NCBI RefSeq assembly: GCF_008369105.1
Contig: NZ_VINQ01000004.1
Span: 267,528 to 331,527 of the forward strand
DNA length: 64,000 nt
Reading direction: 5' to 3'
Source: Aquicoccus porphyridii
Lineage (GTDB): Bacteria; Pseudomonadota; Alphaproteobacteria; Rhodobacterales; Rhodobacteraceae
Part shown: positions 44,226 through 61,394 of the stretch, piece after piece
Position numbering within the stretch: the first letter of the stretch is position 1
How the letters are laid out: each line of letters opens with the position of its first letter
The notes under the pieces: model-generated
Told to the model about the DNA's origin: nothing
Databases searched by the model: none
Seen by the model: only the letters and a program-made list of their open reading frames with translations
Translations under genes and position numbers: made by a program

Positions 44226-45362
44226 TCAGCGTTTGGGCAATTCCACGATTGCGGACCCAACAGCCGACATCTCGCCGTCTTGCTGTTCCGCACGTTGCCT
44301 GATTTCCAGCAGGTAGCGGCCGTCTTCCTCGAATTTGCGGACAACGGTGCCGTGGATCAGGATGATGTCGCCCTCGGGGTTGTGACGGCGCACTTCGCAC
44401 TTCGATTTGGCAAGGAAACCGTCATCGCCCATCCAGTTGGTGATCTGGTGTGTCAGCCAGGATGTGCGCTCGGGGCCATAGTCGTAGGCACCTGGGGCTC
44501 CGACCTCCAGGGCGAATTCTTCTTCCCAATGCACCCGCTCGGGGCAATCGGGAATGCCGAACTTGTTCTTGATCCCCGCGCTGGGGTGTTTTTGCTGCAA
44601 CTGCCAGGCCAACTTGTTGGCGCGGATGTAAAGACCACCCCAGCCTTGCGCATAGGCAATAAAGCCGGTCGCCGTCATCGGGCCCTTGACCATTGTGGGC
44701 AGTTCGTCACCTTCGCTCACATCGTCCCAATAGCGGGTCTCGGCACCGCGGATCGTTTCCTGCTCGTAATACTTGTAGTATTTATCAAGCTCTTCTTGCG
44801 TATAGACCTTACGACCGTTCTTTTTGGCCGCGGTGTATTTGGTGCCGTTTTCACGCGCCTGATCGCGGTCGGTGCGGAAACACCAGCTGTCGGCCTCGGC
44901 CAGCATTTCGCCGGTGTTCGCGTCATAGAAATCGACGTGATAGATTTGCTGGATCGCCTTACCTGCAAAGCGCGTGTCATGCTCGATCAGATCTTTCAGA
45001 TACGCCTCGGTGCGGAACTCGGTGTTGCGCAGAATCGGTTTGTGCCATGTCCAGTTAGCGCCTGACCACATGGCGTGTACGCCCGGCAGACCACCAACAT
45101 AGCCCGAGATGATCCGGCTGGTAGCAAACAGAAAGCTCGGCAGCGCCAGAACATCGCCGTACTTGGTGGTCTTGGCATACTCGGGATCACACCACAGCGG
45201 GTTGTCGTCACCGATACCATGGGCGTAGTGGCGAATATTGTCGCGGGTCGCTTCATAACACCAGGGCTCGACGGTTCTTTCGATCTTTACGCCAATGCGC
45301 TTGCGCAGGTCTTCCAGACCTTCATCCGTGATCTTCGGAAATTTGCGTGTCATCTCGTTCAT
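44226..45362 (-). CDS. Double hot-dog MaoC / FAS1-like dehydratase
   Basis: A 378-aa protein with two hot-dog domains: an N-terminal FAS1-like dehydratase part (about 1-170, with YAHGIGDDNPLWCDPEYAK at 46-64) and a C-terminal domain (about 215-370, with WGGLYIRANKLAWQLQQ). Such proteins hydrate or dehydrate acyl-CoA thioesters in side-chain catabolism. The first-domain ARDNIRHYAHGIGDDNPLW pattern holds the usual Asp/His catalytic pair. It is 34 bases from the DctQ gene and follows the ligase gene, suggesting it works on the newly activated substrate. Confidence 0.8.
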   Translation of the reverse strand: MNEMTRKFPKITDEGLEDLRKRIGVKIERTVEPWCYEATRDNIRHYAHGIGDDNPLWCDPEYAKTTKYGDVLALPSFLFATSRIISGYVGGLPGVHAMWSGANWTWHKPILRNTEFRTEAYLKDLIEHDTRFAGKAIQQIYHVDFYDANTGEMLAEADSWCFRTDRDQARENGTKYTAAKKNGRKVYTQEELDKYYKYYEQETIRGAETRYWDDVSEGDELPTMVKGPMTATGFIAYAQGWGGLYIRANKLAWQLQQKHPSAGIKNKFGIPDCPERVHWEEEFALEVGAPGAYDYGPERTSWLTHQITNWMGDDGFLAKSKCEVRRHNPEGDIILIHGTVVRKFEEDGRYLLEIRQRAEQQDGEMSAVGSAIVELPKR

Positions 45363-45398
45363 TTCATTCTCCTTGGAAATGGGGGATGGCGTGGCGGA

Positions 45399-46958
45399 TC
45401 ATTCCGCTGCTGCCAGTTTTTCGGCTTCCTGATCTCTCAGGACTTTGCGGTTCACCTTCCCTGCCGGCGTCTTCGGCAGATCGGTGACAAACTCGATCTG
45501 TCTGGGATATTCGTGGCGGGCCAGTCTGGCGCGCACGTGATCCTGAATGTTCTTGGTCAGGTCGGGCGTCTCATCGCCCTTGAGGATGATGTAGGCCTTG
45601 ACCACCAGCCCACGCAGCTCGTCGGGGGCCCCGATCACGGCGCATTCGGCAACGGCCGGATGGCTCAGGATCGCGTCTTCGACTTCGATCGCGCCAATGG
45701 TCCAGCCAGCGGAAATGATCACGTCATCGGCCCGCCCACCGTGGTAAAAATACCCATCCGCATCGACCCGGCCCAGATCTTTGGTCTGGAACCACTCTCC
45801 GCGTTTCTTGACCATCAACTCACCGGTTTCGCCGGGTTCTGCGGCTGTCCCGTCCGGCCGTTGCACCTTCACTTCGACGCCGGGCACAGCCTTGCCCATT
45901 GCGCCATCACGGACTTCCAGATCGTCGGCTCCGGGATAGTTCGCGATGATGACGCCGATCTCCGTGGTGCCGTACATCGAGCGCACCTTGGTGCCAAAAA
46001 CCTGTTCGACGTAGGTCGCGGTTTCCGAGTCGATCGGCTCGCCGGTGAAGGACAGCTTGTCGAAGGCGTAGGTGAAATTCTCGGCCTCGCCGGAGTTGCG
46101 CATCATCCGGTAATGCGTCGCCGCAGCGGTGAGGTTGGTGATGCGAAAATCATGCAAGGCCCGCAGCAGGCGCACGGCATCGAACTTGCCGCTGAACGTG
46201 CCGGTCGAAACGCCCATCGCCATCGGCGCAAGTGTGCCGTGCCACAGCCCATGCCCCCAAGCGGGCGAAGACGGGCAGAAAAAACGGTCGCCGGGGCGGA
46301 TGCCAGTCGCATAAAGCGCAGCCACCATCAGCGTCACGATCGACTGGTGGCTGTGCTTGACAGCCGCAGGCAACGCACGGGTCGTACCCGAGGTATACTG
46401 CAAAACCGCCAGATCGCGACCCGAGGTCGTCCACTCATAAGTCGCGGGCAGATCGTTCAACCCGTCCAGGAAATCCCGATCAACGACGGTCACATTCTCG
46501 GCCCCGCCCGCAACCGCGTCGGGCGCCTTTTCCGAATTGGTGAAGAACATCGAAGGCTTGCAATCCCCAACACGCAAACGAATTCCATCCGGCCCGAACA
46601 GCGAGAACATCGGAACCGCAACGGCGCCGCTTTTGATCACCCCGAACATCGCGGCATAGAACGCCAGCGACGGTTCGATCATCACGGCAACGCGGTCACC
46701 CTTCTTGATGCCGTTGGCGTTCAGATAATGCGCGATCTGCGAGGACCGGCGCGACACCTCTTCAAAGGTCAGAACTTCATCAGCTCCGTCGGAATGCGCG
46801 ATCCGGAGCGCCACGTTGTCCCCGTCGACGTGCCGGTCGAGACATTCATGCGAGATGTTGAAGTGCGCTGGATCACCGTCGAACAGCTCCCAAAGCTTCT
46901 CTTTCGAGTAGTGCTTCTGAGCGTCCGCATAGGACGTGAATTCCGTCAGCCGGGTCAT
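45399..46958 (-). CDS. AMP-dependent acyl-CoA synthetase/ligase
   Basis: A 519-aa ANL-superfamily ligase. Start 46958 has GGAGG just upstream. Motifs: the P-loop LQYTSGTTRALPAAVKHS (about 168-185, a variant of YTSGTTGxPK), RSMYGTTEIGV near 307-317, GRADDVIISAGWTIGAIEVE near 405-425 and the catalytic-lysine motif KTPAGKVNRKVL near the C-terminus. It resembles medium-chain or acetate/benzoate-like acyl ligases. It is the first gene of the catabolic operon, divergent from an IclR regulator, so it probably activates the TRAP-imported acid. Confidence 0.88.
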   Translation of the reverse strand: MTRLTEFTSYADAQKHYSKEKLWELFDGDPAHFNISHECLDRHVDGDNVALRIAHSDGADEVLTFEEVSRRSSQIAHYLNANGIKKGDRVAVMIEPSLAFYAAMFGVIKSGAVAVPMFSLFGPDGIRLRVGDCKPSMFFTNSEKAPDAVAGGAENVTVVDRDFLDGLNDLPATYEWTTSGRDLAVLQYTSGTTRALPAAVKHSHQSIVTLMVAALYATGIRPGDRFFCPSSPAWGHGLWHGTLAPMAMGVSTGTFSGKFDAVRLLRALHDFRITNLTAAATHYRMMRNSGEAENFTYAFDKLSFTGEPIDSETATYVEQVFGTKVRSMYGTTEIGVIIANYPGADDLEVRDGAMGKAVPGVEVKVQRPDGTAAEPGETGELMVKKRGEWFQTKDLGRVDADGYFYHGGRADDVIISAGWTIGAIEVEDAILSHPAVAECAVIGAPDELRGLVVKAYIILKGDETPDLTKNIQDHVRARLARHEYPRQIEFVTDLPKTPAGKVNRKVLRDQEAEKLAAAE

Positions 46959-47040
46959 TCCCGTCTCCTCCCCAAAATTTTCCGCAGGCCCCCAGAAGGT
47001 GCGCCCTGGCTCGTTGACAAGGGTAGGGATAACGATCATC

Positions 47041-47085
47041 TATTGTCAATATGATTATATTATTGTATACAGACAACAATATGAC
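47041..47085. promoter_or_regulatory. AT-rich divergent promoter with TGTATACA palindrome
   Basis: The 145-base region between the ligase and IclR genes holds an AT-rich stretch with TTGTATACAG (perfect 8-bp core TGTATACA at 47064-47071) and further out ATTGTC (47043-47048) and GACAAC (47072-47077) as imperfect arms. This is a plausible IclR operator controlling both directions. Confidence 0.4.
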
Positions 47086-47103
47086 ATTGGGAAGAGGCCT
47101 GAA

Positions 47104-47889
47104 ATGACCGGTGAAGACAAAAAATCCACGACCAAACGGCAGGTGCCTGCGGTCACGCGTGCCCTTGCTATATTGAGGTTTCTGGCGCGCTCGAACGAGC
47201 CCGTGGGCGTCAATCCCATCGCAAGAGAGCTTGGGCTGATCCCCAGCACCTGCCTGCACATCCTGCGCGTTCTCGAAGAGGAAGGGCTGGTTGAATTTGA
47301 TTCGAATCTGAAGCGCTACACGATGGGAATCGGCATTTTGCCCCTCGCCCGGGCCGCCCTTCAGCGCAATACATTCTCGGTCTTGATCCAACCGAAGCTG
47401 TCAGATCTATCCGCAAGGTTCGGTGTGACCGGTATCGCCACCCAACTGTCCGAGCCGGGGCAGATGGTGGTCATCGCACTGTCGCAATCCAACATCCCGT
47501 TCCGACTCCAGGTCGACTTGGGCAGCCGCTTTCCCGCCCTGATCAGCGCCACGGGACGTCTGTTCGCCGCATTCAATGTGCAGGACGAAACCGAGTTGGC
47601 AAACCGTTTCCAAAAACTGACCTGGGATCACCCGCCGACGTTCGAAAATTGGCGCGAAGAGGTCAAATCCGCCCGCGAACTTGGCTACGCGGTAGACCAG
47701 GGCAGCTATATTTCCGGCGTGACGGTTGTTGCCGTCCCGGTCTTTGGCGCAAACCACACCATGACCCGCTCGATCGTTGCAATCGGCATTTCCGAGCGCC
47801 TGAAGGAAAAACAAATCCCCAAACTGGTCAAGGCGATGATGGCCATTCGGGAAGACATCGAAAACATGCAGATCGACACTGGGAGGTGA
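47104..47889 (+). CDS. IclR-family transcriptional regulator
   Basis: A 261-aa regulator. Start 47104 (MTGEDKKSTTKRQVPAVTRA) is preferred to a much longer frame whose first 56 codons look non-coding. The HTH (residues about 14-75: AVTRALAILRFLARSNEPVG, PSTCLHILRVLEEEGLVE) precedes the effector domain (about 90-255). It is divergent from the acyl-CoA ligase operon and is followed by a thioesterase and a CoA transferase, placing it as the regulator of both arms. Confidence 0.87.
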   Translation: MTGEDKKSTTKRQVPAVTRALAILRFLARSNEPVGVNPIARELGLIPSTCLHILRVLEEEGLVEFDSNLKRYTMGIGILPLARAALQRNTFSVLIQPKLSDLSARFGVTGIATQLSEPGQMVVIALSQSNIPFRLQVDLGSRFPALISATGRLFAAFNVQDETELANRFQKLTWDHPPTFENWREEVKSARELGYAVDQGSYISGVTVVAVPVFGANHTMTRSIVAIGISERLKEKQIPKLVKAMMAIREDIENMQIDTGR

Positions 47890-47892
47890 AGC

Positions 47893-48321
47893 GTGACGAC
47901 ACATGACATCGCGTCGGAAGATTGGCGGGAACTGACGATTGACGGGTTCATGGCGCTGATTGGTCCGCTTTTACGCGCGACGGATGCGGACCGTAAGCAC
48001 AGCTATGCATTGCAAACCAACGAGAGTCACAAAAACCATCTGGGAATTATTCACGGCGGTGTCATCACCAGCCTTCTGGATCAGGTGATTGCGATCGCCG
48101 CATGGAACGCGGCGGATCGTCAACCAACAGTTACAGTGCAGATGGAAACGCGGTTCCTGGGGGTCGCCCGTGCCGGCGACTTCCTGAGAATCCAGCCTTC
48201 GATCCGTCAGGCAACGCGGTCTTTGATGTTTGTCGACGCGGACATCATCTGCGACGACAGACAGATCGCAAGCGCCTCGGCAGTGATGAAAATTTCAAGG
48301 ACATCGGGAGAGAAACCATGA
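47893..48321 (+). CDS. PaaI-type hot-dog thioesterase
   Basis: A 142-aa thioesterase with GTG start at 47893, six bases after GGGAGG. The hot-dog core shows NHLGIIHGGVITSLLDQVIA (about 51-70), including the HGG motif and the acidic residue in the helix, then ETRFLGVARAGDFLRIQPSI. It would hydrolyse a dead-end or surplus acyl-CoA. Its stop overlaps the CoA-transferase start by 4 bases. Confidence 0.85.
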   Translation: MTTHDIASEDWRELTIDGFMALIGPLLRATDADRKHSYALQTNESHKNHLGIIHGGVITSLLDQVIAIAAWNAADRQPTVTVQMETRFLGVARAGDFLRIQPSIRQATRSLMFVDADIICDDRQIASASAVMKISRTSGEKP

Positions 48322-49541
48322 ACGATACCCTAAAACAGGCCCCCGCTGGACCGCTGGCAGGCATTAAGGTTCTCGACTTTTCGCGCATTCTGTCCGGCCC
48401 TTATGCCAGCATGGTTCTGGCGGACCTTGGCGCTGAAGTTATCAAGGTCGAACCGATCACATCAGGCGACGAGACCCGCAACTTCCCCCCCTTTCAAAAG
48501 GGCATGAGCCATTATTACATCGCACTCAATCGCAGCAAGAAAAGCATCTCTCTTGATCTGAAATCACCCGAAGGGGTGCAGATCGCCAAGGATCTGGCAC
48601 GGCAAAGCGACATCGTCCTGGAAAACTTCCGCCCCGGTGTGATGGATCGTCTGGGCCTCGGATACGACACGCTGCGCGCCGATAATGACCGGTTGCTCTA
48701 TTGTTCGATCACCGGCTTCGGCGCCAACAGCCCGCATGGCGACAAGCCCGCTTTTGACATCGTGGCACAGGCGCTTTCCGGTGTGATGAGCGTCAATTGC
48801 GAACCGGGCCAGGCGCCGAACAAGTTGGGCATCCCCTTGGGTGATATGGCCGGCAGCATCTTTTCGGTGTTTGGTCTGCTCGCGGCCCTGCACGAGCGCA
48901 ACGCCACCGGGCGCGGCAAGCATATCGAAGTCGCAATGCTCGACAGCCTGATCGCCTTGCAGGGGTATCTGTCGCAAATCTATTTTGTCACCGGACAAAG
49001 CCCGCAGCCGGTCGGCACACAGCATCCCAGCATTGTGCCCTACGGATCGTTCCCGACCTCGGACGGTCATGTCATCGTGGCCTGCCTGACAGAACGGTTC
49101 TGGCACAACTTTGCCCGCAGTCTGGACCGCGAGGACTTGATCGCAGATCCGCGTTTCGCACTCTATGACGCACGGCTGGCCAATCGTGACGCCCTGCAAC
49201 CCATCATCCATGCGCGCATGACCCAGGACACCACGGCTTACTGGCTGCAAAGGCTGGAAGAATTCGACGTGCCCAGCGCGCCGATCCTGTCGATTGGAGA
49301 GGCCCTCGAGCAAGACCACGTTACCAGACAGGAACTTGTCGAAGAGGTCACCCACCCGGAAGTCGGCGATATGAAATTGGTCCGCGGCCCGATCCGGTTC
49401 GACGGTGTCGGTGCAGCCAAAGCCACCGCGCCGTCCATGCTGGGGGAAAACACCTTTGACGTCTTGTCCAGCCAACTGGGCCTTCAAGCATCGGACATTC
49501 AGAAACTGGTCGTCAAAGGGGTGGTGAAAGGCCTGCCCTGA
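48318..49541 (+). CDS. CaiB/BaiF family CoA transferase
   Basis: A 407-aa class III CoA transferase. Start 48318 overlaps the thioesterase stop (ATGA). Family features: GIKVLDFSRILSGPYASMVL (residues 15-34), the CoA-binding NRSKKSISLDLKSPEG (about 75-90), the ENFRPGVMDRLGLGYD segment and the catalytic Asp in IEVAMLDSLIALQGYL (near residue 207). It moves CoA between carboxylic acids, here probably in the same pathway as the carboxylase operon, giving a second route of substrate activation. Confidence 0.87.
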   Translation: MNDTLKQAPAGPLAGIKVLDFSRILSGPYASMVLADLGAEVIKVEPITSGDETRNFPPFQKGMSHYYIALNRSKKSISLDLKSPEGVQIAKDLARQSDIVLENFRPGVMDRLGLGYDTLRADNDRLLYCSITGFGANSPHGDKPAFDIVAQALSGVMSVNCEPGQAPNKLGIPLGDMAGSIFSVFGLLAALHERNATGRGKHIEVAMLDSLIALQGYLSQIYFVTGQSPQPVGTQHPSIVPYGSFPTSDGHVIVACLTERFWHNFARSLDREDLIADPRFALYDARLANRDALQPIIHARMTQDTTAYWLQRLEEFDVPSAPILSIGEALEQDHVTRQELVEEVTHPEVGDMKLVRGPIRFDGVGAAKATAPSMLGENTFDVLSSQLGLQASDIQKLVVKGVVKGLP

Positions 49542-50039
49542 CGCAGGTCTTCAGGGGCTCCCGATATGGACCGGGCAGCCGTCCGCGCGATGTTTACCGA
49601 TCCGAACCACCTGGGCGTCGAAGACCCGCGACAGATCCCACGTCGTCTTCACGTATGCCGCCTCAAGATCATCGCAGGCGCGTCCATTTCGGGCAGAGAC
49701 CGGCCGATCACGCCTGCAGCATTTCAGCCCGGTGAAATGCCAGCTCCGGGCTCGGCTGTGATCCCAAGATGCGAGTTGGTGCCGCCATGGCGGCTTGCGG
49801 TGTCAGCGCCGACCGGCAAGGAAGGGGCAGAGCGGGCGTTGCGTTTACCATTTTTCGCCCGGCGAATGCTGCGATGCGGCGGTGCACGCCCAACAGCCGG
49901 GCAACAGCCGGAGATCACCCCCCGGTTTTCCGGCCGCCGTTGGCGTTAACCCCAGCGTTCTGCCGCGGTGCAGCATGGCCCTCGCAAGCGGTGTCGACCC
50001 GCCCGACAGCGCCCCGCCGAGCACTGCCACGCGGCCATG
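49542..50039. other. Gene-free region between the CoA transferase and rpoC
   Basis: No recognisable complete gene. The right part holds intergenic repeat copy B. On the minus strand about 49559-49727 there is a stretch that reads like protein (DDLEAAYVKTTWDLSRVFDA, then GKHRADGCP) ending in a stop, with no good start; it may be the tail of a lost gene. I could not assign it to a family. Confidence 0.4.
49894..49952 (+). repeat. Intergenic repeat copy B
   Basis: Matches 2577-2646 in the same orientation: CAGCCGGGCAACAGCCGGA, TCACCCCCCGGTTTTCCG and GTTAACCC in the same order. It lacks the 11-bp tandem duplication and the AT-rich hairpin of copy A. Confidence 0.55.
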
Positions 50040-50070
50040 AAAAAACCCCCGACGAAACGATCGCCGGGGG
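50040..50070 (-). terminator. Rho-independent terminator of rpoBC
   Basis: On the transcribed strand CCCCCGGCGA pairs with TCGTCGGGGG (one G-T wobble) around a 5-base loop, followed by six T. It lies about 30 bases after the rpoC stop. Confidence 0.9.
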
Positions 50071-50100
50071 CTTTTGTCTTTTTTGTCCGTGGGTTAAGGC

Positions 50101-54348
<4,248 letters not shown>

Positions 54349-54405
54349 TTTGATATCCTCATACGTGCGTTGGAAGGGCATGCTTTTTCAGAGAAAATTG
54401 CAGCC

Positions 54406-58545
<4,140 letters not shown>

Positions 58546-58722
58546 GAGCGATGTCACCTTTCGTTTCTCGCAGGAGAGCGCACCGTCGGGCCACGGCGGC
58601 CTGTCCATCAGAGATGGCTGGTTCGAATCAATTCGTGGCCGCCGACCCAAGGCGACCTCCCGATCCGTGAACCAGACCTTAGAAAATGCCCCGAGCAGGG
58701 GCCCTTGCTAAGACAGGTTCGA

Positions 58723-58747
58723 CTGGACCCGGCGACGCCGGGTCCAG
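58723..58747 (-). terminator. Perfect hairpin between rplL and rpoB (attenuator)
   Basis: An 11-bp perfect stem, CTGGACCCGGC and GCCGGGTCCAG, has a 3-base loop and no following T-run, in the 236-base gap between rplL and rpoB. In E. coli partial attenuation and RNase III processing occur in the same gap; here a similar role is likely. The structure is directly visible. Confidence 0.6.
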
Positions 58748-58781
58748 CCTTGAAATCACCCGGACTCCCGGGCAACATCGA

Positions 58782-59165
58782 TTACTTGAGCTCGACTTCC
58801 GCGCCAGCCGCTTCCAGCTTGCCCTTGATGTCTTCGGCTTCGTCTTTCGAGACTTGCTCTTTGACGGCCTTGCCACCGGCTTCGACCAGTTCCTTGGCTT
58901 CCTTGAGGCCAAGACCGGTGATCGCACGGACTTCCTTGATGACGTTGATTTTCGAGGCGCCGGGGCTGACGAGGATGACGTCAAACTCGGTTTGCTCTTC
59001 TTCTGCTGCGCCACCAGCGTCGCCACCGGCGGGACCGGCCATCATGACCGCGCCACCGGCTGCGGGCTCGATGCCGTACTCGTCTTTGAGGATGGTTTTC
59101 AGTTCTTGTGCTTCGAGAAGCGTCAGACCGACGATCTCTTCTGCCAGTTTCTTCAGATCAGCCAT
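58782..59165 (-). CDS. rplL: 50S ribosomal protein L7/L12
   Basis: A 127-aa stalk protein. N-terminal dimerisation domain [20 protein letters not shown], an Ala/Gly-rich hinge with [18 protein letters not shown] (about 36-53), and the C-terminal factor-binding domain ([20 protein letters not shown], then [14 protein letters not shown]). It recruits translation GTPases. It lies 72 bases after rplJ. Confidence 0.96.
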   Translation of the reverse strand: MADLKKLAEEIVGLTLLEAQELKTILKDEYGIEPAAGGAVMMAGPAGGDAGGAAEEEQTEFDVILVSPGASKINVIKEVRAITGLGLKEAKELVEAGGKAVKEQVSKDEAEDIKGKLEAAGAEVELK

Positions 59166-59237
59166 TTTACTTGCTTTCCGTTCTTTGGTTTGTGTTCCAA
59201 CGCGTGAGATGTCTCTCCACGCCAGTCATAGGGTTGC

Positions 59238-59750
59238 TTACGCGGCCTTCTCTTCGATGGTCGAGAGAATGGAAGCGATATTCGAAGCAGGTGCGCCAAT
59301 GGCACCGGCAATATTCGAAGCAGGTGCACCGATCATGCCCGCAATCGTCGCGATAAGCTCATCGCGCGAGGGCATTTTCGACACGGCTTCGACGCCGGCC
59401 CGGTCGAGCGCGCTCTCACCCATCGCCCCGCCAAGGATTTCGAACTTCTTGTTCTCCTTGGCAAAGTCTTCGGCGACCTTGGCAGCTGCCACAGGATCTT
59501 CCGAATAGGTCAGAACGGTCATACCCGTGAGGTATTCGGCCATGCTTGCGCAGGGCTTGTCCTCGAGGGCGATCTTGGCGAGCCTGTTCTTGGCGACGCG
59601 GACCGACGACTCGGCCGCGCGGGCGCGGGCACGAAGATCCTGCATCTCAGCAACCGTGAGACCGGCGTAGTGGGCCACCACGACGACGCCAGAGCTTTCG
59701 AAGATCTGGCCGAGTTCCTCGACCACTTTCTCTTTCTGGGCTCTATCCAC
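59238..59750 (-). CDS. rplJ: 50S ribosomal protein L10
   Basis: A 170-aa protein that anchors the L7/L12 stalk on 23S rRNA. Start is a GTG at 59750 ([13 protein letters not shown]) with TGGAG 8 bases upstream, matching family starts. The tail holds a perfect short duplication, [20 protein letters not shown] (about 139-158), in the stalk-binding helix region; a similar tail is, as far as I recall, common in Rhodobacterales L10. L10 also represses its own operon through the leader. Confidence 0.95.
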   Translation of the reverse strand: MDRAQKEKVVEELGQIFESSGVVVVAHYAGLTVAEMQDLRARARAAESSVRVAKNRLAKIALEDKPCASMAEYLTGMTVLTYSEDPVAAAKVAEDFAKENKKFEILGGAMGESALDRAGVEAVSKMPSRDELIATIAGMIGAPASNIAGAIGAPASNIASILSTIEEKAA

Positions 59751-60072
59751 AGTTTCACTCCAGTTAAGGAAGGCTTTTAAGACCCTCCGGCTCATATTTC
59801 ACCGGGTCAAAAAAACCCGGCAATCGGGTCCTTACGGGTCCGTTCCAAGTCGCCCCGGGGCGCGGCCACACGGGGCCACCCGAAGAAATCTGGTCTTTCC
59901 CGTCTCGGGCAGGATTTATTGCTGACGCAACCCACCGTCTCGGACGAATCGACAGGCCGCCACGACGGAATCGGGCGACCTGACGAGGCGCTGTTTAGAG
60001 GGAAATGCCGGGAGGGGCAAGAGGCCGAGGCAATTTACACTTCAAAAGGACCGCTCCCCCCTGCAACAATGC
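59751..60072 (-). promoter_or_regulatory. rplJL leader region
   Basis: Non-coding 322 bases between the rplA terminator and rplJ. They contain several GC-rich complementary stretches (such as GGGTCC repeats and CGGGGC runs near 59825-59880), consistent with the L10 autoregulatory leader. The rplJ promoter should lie here, as the preceding terminator would isolate it from rplKA. I could not delimit individual elements. Confidence 0.5.
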
Positions 60073-60101
60073 AAAAAAGGCGCCGTTAAAGACGCCTTTT
60101 T
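60073..60101 (-). terminator. Rho-independent terminator after rplA
   Basis: On the transcribed strand AAAAAGGCGTC and GGCGCCTTTTTT form a stem with a TTTAAC loop (one G-T pair), 20 bases after the rplA stop. Confidence 0.85.
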
Positions 60102-60120
60102 CAATTGGCTGTTCACCGGA

Positions 60121-60819
60121 TCAATTGCCGGTGGCGCTATCCACATCAACGGAAACGCCCGGACCCATGGTGGAAGAAATCGCGATCTTCTTCATGTATG
60201 AGCCTTTCGCGCCTGTCGGTTTGGCCTTGGCCACGGCGTCGATGAAGGCGCGGATGTTCTCCACGAGCTTGGCTTCGTCAAAGCTGAGCTTGCCGACCCC
60301 GGCATGCACGATCCCGGCCTTCTCGGCCTTGAACTGCACCTGACCACCCTTGGCCGACTTCACGGCCTCGGCCACGTCCATCGTCACCGTCCCGACCTTC
60401 GGGTTCGGCATCAGGTTGCGCGGGCCCAGAATCTTGCCCAGACGACCGACGACCGGCATCATGTCAGGCGTGGCAATGCAGCGATCGAATTCGATCTTGC
60501 CGCCCTGAATGATCTCCATCAGGTCCTCGGCCCCCACGATATCCGCGCCAGCCTCCTGGGCCTCATCGGCCTTGGGGCCACGGGCGAAAACCGCAACGCG
60601 CACATCCTTGCCGGTGCCATTGGGCAGGCCGACGACACCACGCACCATTTGATCGGCGTGACGCGGGTCAACCCCAAGGTTCATCGCGACCTCGACGGTT
60701 TCATCGAACTTTGCCGAAGCGTTGGCCTTGATCAGAGCGACAGCTTCCTCAACCGTGACATTCTCCTTGTCGGCGAATGCCTCCCGGGCGGCTTTCAAAC
60801 GTTTTCCGAGTTTTGCCAT
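60121..60819 (-). CDS. rplA: 50S ribosomal protein L1
   Basis: A 232-aa L1 stalk protein. Start [20 protein letters not shown]; central [20 protein letters not shown] (about 130-149) is the universal L1 signature. It binds 23S rRNA and, in many bacteria, its own mRNA. It starts one base after rplK ends, a typical rplK-rplA pair. Confidence 0.97.
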   Translation of the reverse strand: MAKLGKRLKAAREAFADKENVTVEEAVALIKANASAKFDETVEVAMNLGVDPRHADQMVRGVVGLPNGTGKDVRVAVFARGPKADEAQEAGADIVGAEDLMEIIQGGKIEFDRCIATPDMMPVVGRLGKILGPRNLMPNPKVGTVTMDVAEAVKSAKGGQVQFKAEKAGIVHAGVGKLSFDEAKLVENIRAFIDAVAKAKPTGAKGSYMKKIAISSTMGPGVSVDVDSATGN

Positions 60820-60820
60820 C

Positions 60821-61246
60821 TTACTTCACCTCGATGCCCATGGAGTTGGCCGAACCAACAATGATCTTCATCGCGGCTTCGATATCGGTCGCGTTGAGGT
60901 CCTTCATCTTGGCCTCCGCGATCTCGCGCACCTGTTTGACCGTCACCGATCCCACCGTTTCGCGCGACGGAGTCTTGGCGCCGGATTTCAGTTTGGCGGC
61001 CTTTTTCAGGTAGTAGGACGCCGGCGGCGTCTTGATGTCCATGGTAAAGGACTTGTCCTGATAATAGGTGATCACGGTCGGGCACGGCGCACCGGGCTCC
61101 ATTTCTGCGGTCTTGGCATTGAATGCCTTGCAGAATTCCATGATGTTGATGCCGCGCTGACCCAGCGCCGGACCGACCGGCGGAGATGGGTTCGCTTGCC
61201 CGGCGGGGACCTGAAGCTTCATGGTCCCGGCAAGTTTCTTGGCCAT
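60821..61246 (-). CDS. rplK: 50S ribosomal protein L11
   Basis: A 141-aa protein. [20 protein letters not shown] at the start and [19 protein letters not shown] (about 22-40) with the thiostrepton-site prolines are intact; the C-terminal RNA-binding domain ends [11 protein letters not shown]. It lies at the GTPase-associated centre. It follows nusG after a 148-base gap. Confidence 0.97.
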   Translation of the reverse strand: MAKKLAGTMKLQVPAGQANPSPPVGPALGQRGINIMEFCKAFNAKTAEMEPGAPCPTVITYYQDKSFTMDIKTPPASYYLKKAAKLKSGAKTPSRETVGSVTVKQVREIAEAKMKDLNATDIEAAMKIIVGSANSMGIEVK

Positions 61247-61394
61247 TGGCCTTTCTCCTTTTCAACGCCCCATAAACGCGTTTGCGGGGCTTTTGCGTTG
61301 CGTGGTCCGATCCGCGCGGCGCGCCGCGCTCGCCTCCCACGTATGAACGGGGTCGCCCCCGCACAGGACAGGCATGTGCCTGCCATCCCGCCGA

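Noticed and set aside
59276..59335. Short tandem repeat in the rplJ 3' end
   Set aside because: It is an in-frame duplication of GAPASNIA within the coding sequence and appears normal for L10 of this group, not a mobile or CRISPR repeat.
61266..61290. Imperfect dyad between nusG and rplK
   Set aside because: Stem mismatches and no T-run; too weak to call a terminator or operator.
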